From positions 1-20,535 of the forward strand of contig CAIUEQ010000219.1 of the NCBI GenBank assembly GCA_903898215.1: a DNA stretch of 20,535 nucleotides, given 5' to 3'. Numbering within the stretch: position 1 is the first letter of the stretch; every line of letters starts with the position of its first letter. This document shows positions 16,307-20,535 of this stretch, piece after piece. This DNA comes from an uncultured Bacteroidota bacterium (GTDB lineage: Bacteria; Bacteroidota; Bacteroidia; UKL13-3). Under the pieces are notes generated by a model. The model was not told the origin of the DNA. It worked only from the letters and a program-made list of their open reading frames with translations, and did not search any database. Both the position numbers and the translations under genes were made by a program.

Positions 16307-18070
16307 ATGAAAATATTTTTACACTACTTAAGCCGATATAAACCACTTATAGCACTTACTTTTTTGCTGGCAACAATCAACCAATCTTTTTCGATGATGG
16401 ATCCATATATTTTTGGAAAGATTTTCGATCGTTTTGCAATTAAAGCCGACAACTATTTAGAAAAAGATTTTGTTATCGGAGTGGCGTTATTAATTCTTGC
16501 AGGGATAGGCGTGGCAATGGTTAGCCGTATAGCAAAAGCATTTCAGGATTACACACAAAATTTGGTGATTCAAAAATTTGGTGCCGATATTTATACCGAT
16601 GGGTTAAAGCATTCGATGAGTTTGCAATACCAGGAATTTGAAGATCAAAGAAGTGGCGAAACATTAAATATTCTTCAAAAAGTAAGAATCGATTCTGAGA
16701 AGTTTATCGTCAATTTTATCAATATATTTTTTACAAGTTTGGTAGGAATAATTTTTGTTTTTATTTATTCCCTCACTGTTTATGTTTGGATCATTCCGTT
16801 TTATTTTACCGCTGCAATTATCCTTTCGTTTGTAACAAATATTTTATCGAAGAAAATAAAAATCGTACAGAAAAAAATTGTGCGCGAAACAAATGTGCTT
16901 GCAGGTTCAACCACCGAAAGTCTAAGAAACATTGAGCTTATCAAAAGTCTTGGACTTACAGATCAGGAAGTTGTTCGATTGAATGATGCCACAATGAAAA
17001 TCTTAAAATTGGAGTTGAAAAAAGTGCGTGACATTAGAAGTATCAGTTTTGTACAAGGAACATTTGTGAATTTTTTGCGTCAGAGTTTATTGTTCTTTTT
17101 ACTTTATATGATTTTTAAACATCACGTAACTCCGGGGCAATTAATGACGTTACAATTTTATTCTTTTTTTATTTTTAACCCGTTGCAGGAAGTTGGAAAT
17201 TTATTGATGAGTTATCGCGAAGCCGAATCATCTTTAAATAATTTCGACAGAATCATGAATATGCCTGTAGAGCCTACTCCAGTAAATCCTAAGTCAATTG
17301 GCGATATTCAATCTTTGCGTTTTTCTGAAGTGGGTTTCAAACATAAATCATCAAGCAATTCAGCCATCGAAAATATCAGTTTTGAAGTTAAAAAAGGAGA
17401 AACAATTGCATTTGTAGGTCCATCGGGTGCAGGTAAAACAACTTTGGTAAAACTGCTTGTAGGATTATATAAATCTCAGTCAGGAAAAGTTTTTTACAAT
17501 GAAGTGGATAGTGCTGAAATTGACATCAACGAATTAAGAAATCAAATAGGTTTTGTAACTCAGGATACACAATTATTTTCAGGATCAATTAAAGAAAATT
17601 TGTTGTTCGTGAATCCAATTGCAACGGATGAAATGATCATGGAAGTATTGAACAGCGCTTCTTGTCAAAACCTTTTAGCACGAAGCGAAAACGGCATCAA
17701 TACAGTTATTGGCGAGGGAGGAATAAAAGTTTCTGGCGGAGAAAAACAACGACTTTCAATTGCTCGTGCATTATTACGTAAACCAAAATTGATGGTTTTT
17801 GATGAAGCCACTTCAGCTTTGGATTCGATTACTGAGGAAGAAATTTCAAACACAATCAGAAATGTTTCTTTAAATGGTGAACATATCACCGTGATGATTG
17901 CTCACCGACTTTCAACCGTGATGCATGCCGATAGAATTTATGTATTGGAAAAAGGCGAAATGGTTGAAACCGGAACACACAATCAATTGGTTGCCGAAAA
18001 AGGATTGTACTACGCGATGTGGAGACAGCAAATTGGCGAAAGAAAAGATTCTACGCTTCAGGTTGCATAA
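16307..18070 (+). CDS. ABC-type exporter, fused membrane and ATPase domains (MsbA-like)
   Basis: 587 residues, a half-transporter expected to work as a homodimer in the inner membrane. The membrane domain covers about 1-320 with six likely helices, among them PLIALTFLLATI, VIGVALLILAGIGVAMV, FFTSLVGIIFVFIYSL, IPFYFTAAIILSFV and LLFFLLYMIF. The ATPase domain is complete: Walker A GPSGAGKTT (371-379), Q-loop Gln419, signature VSGGEKQR (475-482), Walker B LMVFDE with catalytic Glu500, D-loop SALD and switch His533 in IAHRLS. It belongs to the lipid/multidrug exporter group; the substrate cannot be told. A possible promoter (TTG at 16258, 22 nt, AATGTTTG at 16283-16290) lies upstream but is imperfect. 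The next gene starts 41 nt after its stop. Confidence 0.92.
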   Translation: MKIFLHYLSRYKPLIALTFLLATINQSFSMMDPYIFGKIFDRFAIKADNYLEKDFVIGVALLILAGIGVAMVSRIAKAFQDYTQNLVIQKFGADIYTDGLKHSMSLQYQEFEDQRSGETLNILQKVRIDSEKFIVNFINIFFTSLVGIIFVFIYSLTVYVWIIPFYFTAAIILSFVTNILSKKIKIVQKKIVRETNVLAGSTTESLRNIELIKSLGLTDQEVVRLNDATMKILKLELKKVRDIRSISFVQGTFVNFLRQSLLFFLLYMIFKHHVTPGQLMTLQFYSFFIFNPLQEVGNLLMSYREAESSLNNFDRIMNMPVEPTPVNPKSIGDIQSLRFSEVGFKHKSSSNSAIENISFEVKKGETIAFVGPSGAGKTTLVKLLVGLYKSQSGKVFYNEVDSAEIDINELRNQIGFVTQDTQLFSGSIKENLLFVNPIATDEMIMEVLNSASCQNLLARSENGINTVIGEGGIKVSGGEKQRLSIARALLRKPKLMVFDEATSALDSITEEEISNTIRNVSLNGEHITVMIAHRLSTVMHADRIYVLEKGEMVETGTHNQLVAEKGLYYAMWRQQIGERKDSTLQVA

Positions 18071-18111
18071 AGTTTTTTTATTGTAAATTCGATCAAGTTA
18101 ATAGCGCTACT

Positions 18112-18879
18112 ATGATCAGAATTTTAGTTGTATTTTTATTTTTCGCCCAACCTTTTTTTGTTTTCGCTCAGGTTGATACCACTTTAAAAACCTATTATGT
18201 TTCTTCAAAAATTGATGATGATTGTTCGGCAAATATCGTCATCACATTTTTTAATGAGTCACAAAATTTACATCGAGTAAATCAGGCGATATTGGATGAA
18301 GCCATGCGTGGATATTATGACACAAGGGAATCGCAAATCAATTTAAAAAACATTTATGCTAACAGTGTTCTTCAAAGTCATGGAGAGTTTTTTTACACAA
18401 TTGGTGTAGCAAACACATTTCATAAAAACGGATTATATAGTTTTATTTCTTGTCCGTATAACGTTTGCGATAAAGCACCTCGTTCAAATTTTGAATCAAA
18501 TTTTATTACGGTTGATATCAAATCTTTAAAAATTTTAACGATCAATGATATCATCGATCCACTTAAAAAAGATTCGTTTGAAAAATATGTGTATTACACC
18601 ACCACCCGTTATCACATCAAAAATGTTCCCTCATGTTATATAACAAGTTATAATCCTCCTGAAGTTAGAGGCTCAAATAACGTAACGGTAATGACAGATA
18701 CCATTACTTATTTTAAAGGAATAACCGATAAGTTTTATTTGAAGGACGACAGGTTGTATGTATTCAATAAAGCTAAACACCGCGATTATAATTACAATTC
18801 TGTAGAGGTGTTTATCTCTCTTTTTTATGCTAAATATTTTTTAAAACCTGAAATGGTTGAGCGGCTGGGACTGAGATAA
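18112..18879 (+). CDS. Exported hypothetical protein, possibly DUF3298/RsiV-like
   Basis: 255 residues from the ATG at 18112. This start is preferred over an in-frame ATG at 18019 because it begins with a clean signal peptide, MIRILVVFLFFAQPFFVFAQ, and because the longer form would overlap the ABC gene. The mature protein is probably periplasmic or lipid-free secreted. The order of segments, with a conserved-looking LHRVNQAILDEAM helix, then NFITVDIKSLKILTINDII and a final DDRLYVFNKAKHR, weakly resembles the DUF3298 domain found in RsiV and PdaC proteins. That assignment is tentative. The 41-nt gap to the ABC exporter and the terminator after this gene suggest it ends that operon. Confidence 0.75.
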   Translation: MIRILVVFLFFAQPFFVFAQVDTTLKTYYVSSKIDDDCSANIVITFFNESQNLHRVNQAILDEAMRGYYDTRESQINLKNIYANSVLQSHGEFFYTIGVANTFHKNGLYSFISCPYNVCDKAPRSNFESNFITVDIKSLKILTINDIIDPLKKDSFEKYVYYTTTRYHIKNVPSCYITSYNPPEVRGSNNVTVMTDTITYFKGITDKFYLKDDRLYVFNKAKHRDYNYNSVEVFISLFYAKYFLKPEMVERLGLR

Positions 18880-18936
18880 TAAGATATTAAAATGGTTAAG
18901 TGAAAGTGTTTTCAATTTCAGAAAACAATATTCAAA

Positions 18937-18972
18937 AAAAAGCTGCTAAGTATGATTACTTAGCAGCTTTTT
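18937..18972. terminator. Bidirectional Rho-independent terminator
   Basis: A 16-bp stem (18937-18952 with 18957-18972; core AGCTGCTAAGTA/TACTTAGCAGCT) with a four-base loop is flanked by an A-run (18934-18941) on one side and five T residues (18968-18972) on the other. It can therefore stop transcription both from the plus-strand gene ending at 18879 and from the minus-strand FKBP gene ending at 19010. Confidence 0.9.
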
Positions 18973-19009
18973 AAATTATTCTCAGTTTTAAAAACTTACA
19001 ATAAATAGA

Positions 19010-19819
19010 TTATTTCACGCCCATTAATTCTACATCAAAACACAACGTTGCATTTGGAGGAATGATTCCACCACCAGCTGCACCGTAACCTAGATCTGCA
19101 GGTATGATCAAACGCATTTTATCACCAACATGCATCAATGCAATTCCTTCATCCCAACCTTTAATAACCTGACCTTGTCCGAGAGGAAAAGAAATTGGTT
19201 CACCACGTTCAACAGAAGAGTCAAATATTTTTCCATCCAATAAAAATCCTGTGTAATGCACGCTTACCATTTTACCTTTTTCGGCAATTGCAGCATTTGC
19301 ATCTTTCGATTTTTCAACGATGATATATTTTAACCCACTTGAAGTTGTAAGGGTATCATGTTTTGTTAATGTCCAAGGTTTTAATGGTTCAGTAATATCA
19401 AGCAATTCAACTTCAAAAAACAAAGTGGAATTAGCAGGAATTGGTCCTGTTTCTTTTTCGCCATAACCTAGTTGTGGAGGAATTGAGAACATCGCTTTAT
19501 CGCCAACATGCATCAAAGCAACTCCTTCATCCCAACCTTTAATTACACGACCGGCACCAAGTTTAAATTTAAACGGTTGGTTGCGATCACGTGAGCTGTC
19601 AAATTGTTTTCCGTCAGCAAGTTTACCAACGTAATGTACACTTACATTGCTACCTGCAGTGGCTAAAGCGCCTTTACCAAATTGTTTGAAAGTATATTTC
19701 AATCCAGATGAGGTTGTGTATTCAGTTTCAAGTTTCATCTTTGGTTTCGATTCTTTTTTTTGTGCAAATGATGAAGTAGAAATCACTCCACAAATAATGA
19801 ATGATAATAAAATTTTCAT
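19010..19819 (-). CDS. Exported peptidyl-prolyl isomerase with two FKBP domains
   Basis: 269 residues. A signal peptide lies at 1-19 (MKILLSFIICGVISTSSFA), followed by FKBP domain 1 (about 38-142) and domain 2 (about 160-268). Both keep the FKBP active-site pattern: VHYVGKL/FDSS/FKFKLG/VIKGWDEG/LGYG in the first and VHYTGFL/FDSS/ISFPLG/VIKGWDEG/LGYG in the second. The second has Ile where the first has Phe before the SFPLG strand. The protein should catalyse proline isomerisation or act as a chaperone in the periplasm. It follows another FKBP gene by 11 nt on the same strand, so the two form an operon. The two domains share a 41-bp DNA segment with only two differences (19125-19165 and 19503-19543), which marks a fairly well preserved internal duplication. 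Confidence 0.93.
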   Translation of the reverse strand: MKILLSFIICGVISTSSFAQKKESKPKMKLETEYTTSSGLKYTFKQFGKGALATAGSNVSVHYVGKLADGKQFDSSRDRNQPFKFKLGAGRVIKGWDEGVALMHVGDKAMFSIPPQLGYGEKETGPIPANSTLFFEVELLDITEPLKPWTLTKHDTLTTSSGLKYIIVEKSKDANAAIAEKGKMVSVHYTGFLLDGKIFDSSVERGEPISFPLGQGQVIKGWDEGIALMHVGDKMRLIIPADLGYGAAGGGIIPPNATLCFDVELMGVK

Positions 19820-19830
19820 GGTTATATATT

Positions 19831-20535
19831 TTAGTTAACTTTTACTAATTCAACATCAAATACTAAAGTCGACATTGGAGGAATTGGTCCGCTTCCACCA
19901 TCACCGTATGCAAGTCCAGGAGGGATGATCAATTTATATTTTTCACCTTCGTGCATTAACAATAAACCTTCGTCCCAACCTTTAATTACCTGACCTAAGC
20001 CAACTGTAAAGTTAAAAGGTTCAGCACCTTCTTTTGTTGCATCAAACACTTCACCGTTTAACAACATTCCTTTGTATCTCACAGTAATTTTATCACCACT
20101 TTTTGGTTGTTTTCCTGTAGTTGCTTTTTCGATCACATAACGTAAACCGCTTGGAGTTTGTTTAACATCTTTCAACGTTTTCAATAATTCATCTAAGCCA
20201 AGAGAATCTTTTTGAATTAAATCTTTTTGTTGGTCAGCTCTCTTTTTTAAGATTTCTTTTTGATCCAAAGATTCAACAACTTTCATAGTGAAATGAATGT
20301 TTTCTCCTGTTTTAATATTTGCAGGTTTAGGCATTCCAAAACTTTTCAAAAACAAAGTATCGGCATTAACTAAAATTTCTAAACTATCTCCTTTAGAAAG
20401 AGTTGCAAATACTTCTGTCAATACAGGCTCTTCAAAAGGAATATACCTTGGAGTATTTTTTGAAAATGTTTCAAGGATGATTGAATCATGTTCTGTTTTC
20501 AAGATAAGGTTCACCAAAATCAGATCACCTTTACC
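19831..20535 (-). CDS. FKBP-type peptidyl-prolyl isomerase, 5' end beyond the window
   Basis: The frame is open to the right edge (234 residues visible, first codon GGT), so the true start lies outside. The TTG at 20517 is not the start, because the reading frame continues upstream as GKGDLI. Residues 1 to about 88 look like the end of a divergent first FKBP-like domain (KGDLILVNLILKTEHDS, KGDSLEILV, TGENIHFTMKV). A charged helical linker follows at about 90-125. A canonical FKBP domain covers about 127-234: VRYKGMLLNGEVFD, FNFTVG, VIKGWDEG and YGDGGSGPIPPMS. This architecture resembles the FKBPs linked to gliding motility (GldI-like) in this phylum, but that name cannot be secured here. It is the upstream member of the FKBP operon. 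Confidence 0.88.
   Translation of the reverse strand, partial: GKGDLILVNLILKTEHDSIILETFSKNTPRYIPFEEPVLTEVFATLSKGDSLEILVNADTLFLKSFGMPKPANIKTGENIHFTMKVVESLDQKEILKKRADQQKDLIQKDSLGLDELLKTLKDVKQTPSGLRYVIEKATTGKQPKSGDKITVRYKGMLLNGEVFDATKEGAEPFNFTVGLGQVIKGWDEGLLLMHEGEKYKLIIPPGLAYGDGGSGPIPPMSTLVFDVELVKVN

Noticed and set aside
18019..18111. Longer N-terminus for the exported protein after the ABC gene
   Set aside because: It would overlap the end of the ABC gene and place charged residues before a perfect signal peptide that begins at 18112.
20515..20517. TTG as start of the right-edge FKBP gene
   Set aside because: The frame continues upstream to the window edge with FKBP-like sequence, so the gene is simply cut there.
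4617..20535. One new multi-gene secretion or folding system spanning the envelope genes
   Set aside because: The genes are split into several independent units by terminators, strand switches and tdk; only shared theme, not operon structure, links them.

Overview
The window looks like chromosomal DNA of a free-living Bacteroidota bacterium, by inference from the Flavobacteriia/Chitinophagia/Sphingobacteriia side rather than a gut Bacteroides. The DNA is AT-rich. The best promoter-like motifs fit the Bacteroidota pattern (TTG, about 20 nt, TAnnTTTG), and starts lack obvious Shine-Dalgarno sequences. A 1197-residue protein ends in a type IX secretion sorting domain, and several other genes are of types common in this phylum (tandem-domain FKBPs, a PpiD-like parvulin, an RsmI-like paralogue, an Omp85-type barrel behind a TolB-like propeller). 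No rRNA, tRNA, CRISPR array, transposase or integrase was seen.

Layout. 1-455 (minus) is the N-terminal part of a secreted glucosaminidase that runs off the left edge. 456-795 is non-coding and holds a 14-bp palindrome and a strong intrinsic terminator. 796-3651 (minus) is a phenylacetyl-CoA epoxidase cluster: a TetR-type regulator followed by paaA, paaB and paaC. It is closed by the terminator and has no paaD or paaE attached. 3753-4463 (minus) is an RsmI-family methyltransferase paralogue, divergent from the next block. 4617-7486 (plus) is a two-gene operon: a membrane-anchored PpiD/SurA-like peptidyl-prolyl isomerase, then an alpha/beta hydrolase with a terminator-like hairpin inside its coding sequence. 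7568-11161 (plus) is the type IX cargo protein with its own terminator. Next comes a large outer-membrane protein (about 11348-14743) with a degenerate peptidase-like domain, a beta-propeller and an Omp85-like barrel. It converges on thymidine kinase (14740-15327, minus), and the two stop codons overlap. 15465-18879 (plus) holds a conserved hypothetical protein, an ABC exporter and a small exported protein. These end at a two-way terminator that also serves the minus-strand FKBP pair (19010-20535), whose upstream gene is cut by the right edge.

How the genes relate. Most of the window concerns the envelope: periplasmic folding (one parvulin and two multi-domain FKBPs), export (signal peptides, the type IX sorting domain, an Omp85-like barrel, an ABC exporter) and wall remodelling (glucosaminidase). 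The paa genes start aerobic phenylacetate breakdown, and tdk is nucleotide salvage. These look like ordinary neighbouring transcription units. I see no convincing evidence of one new multi-gene system. The items most worth a second look are the three-domain outer-membrane protein with its missing start codon, the hairpin plus T8 tract inside the hydrolase gene, and the paaABC-only operon.
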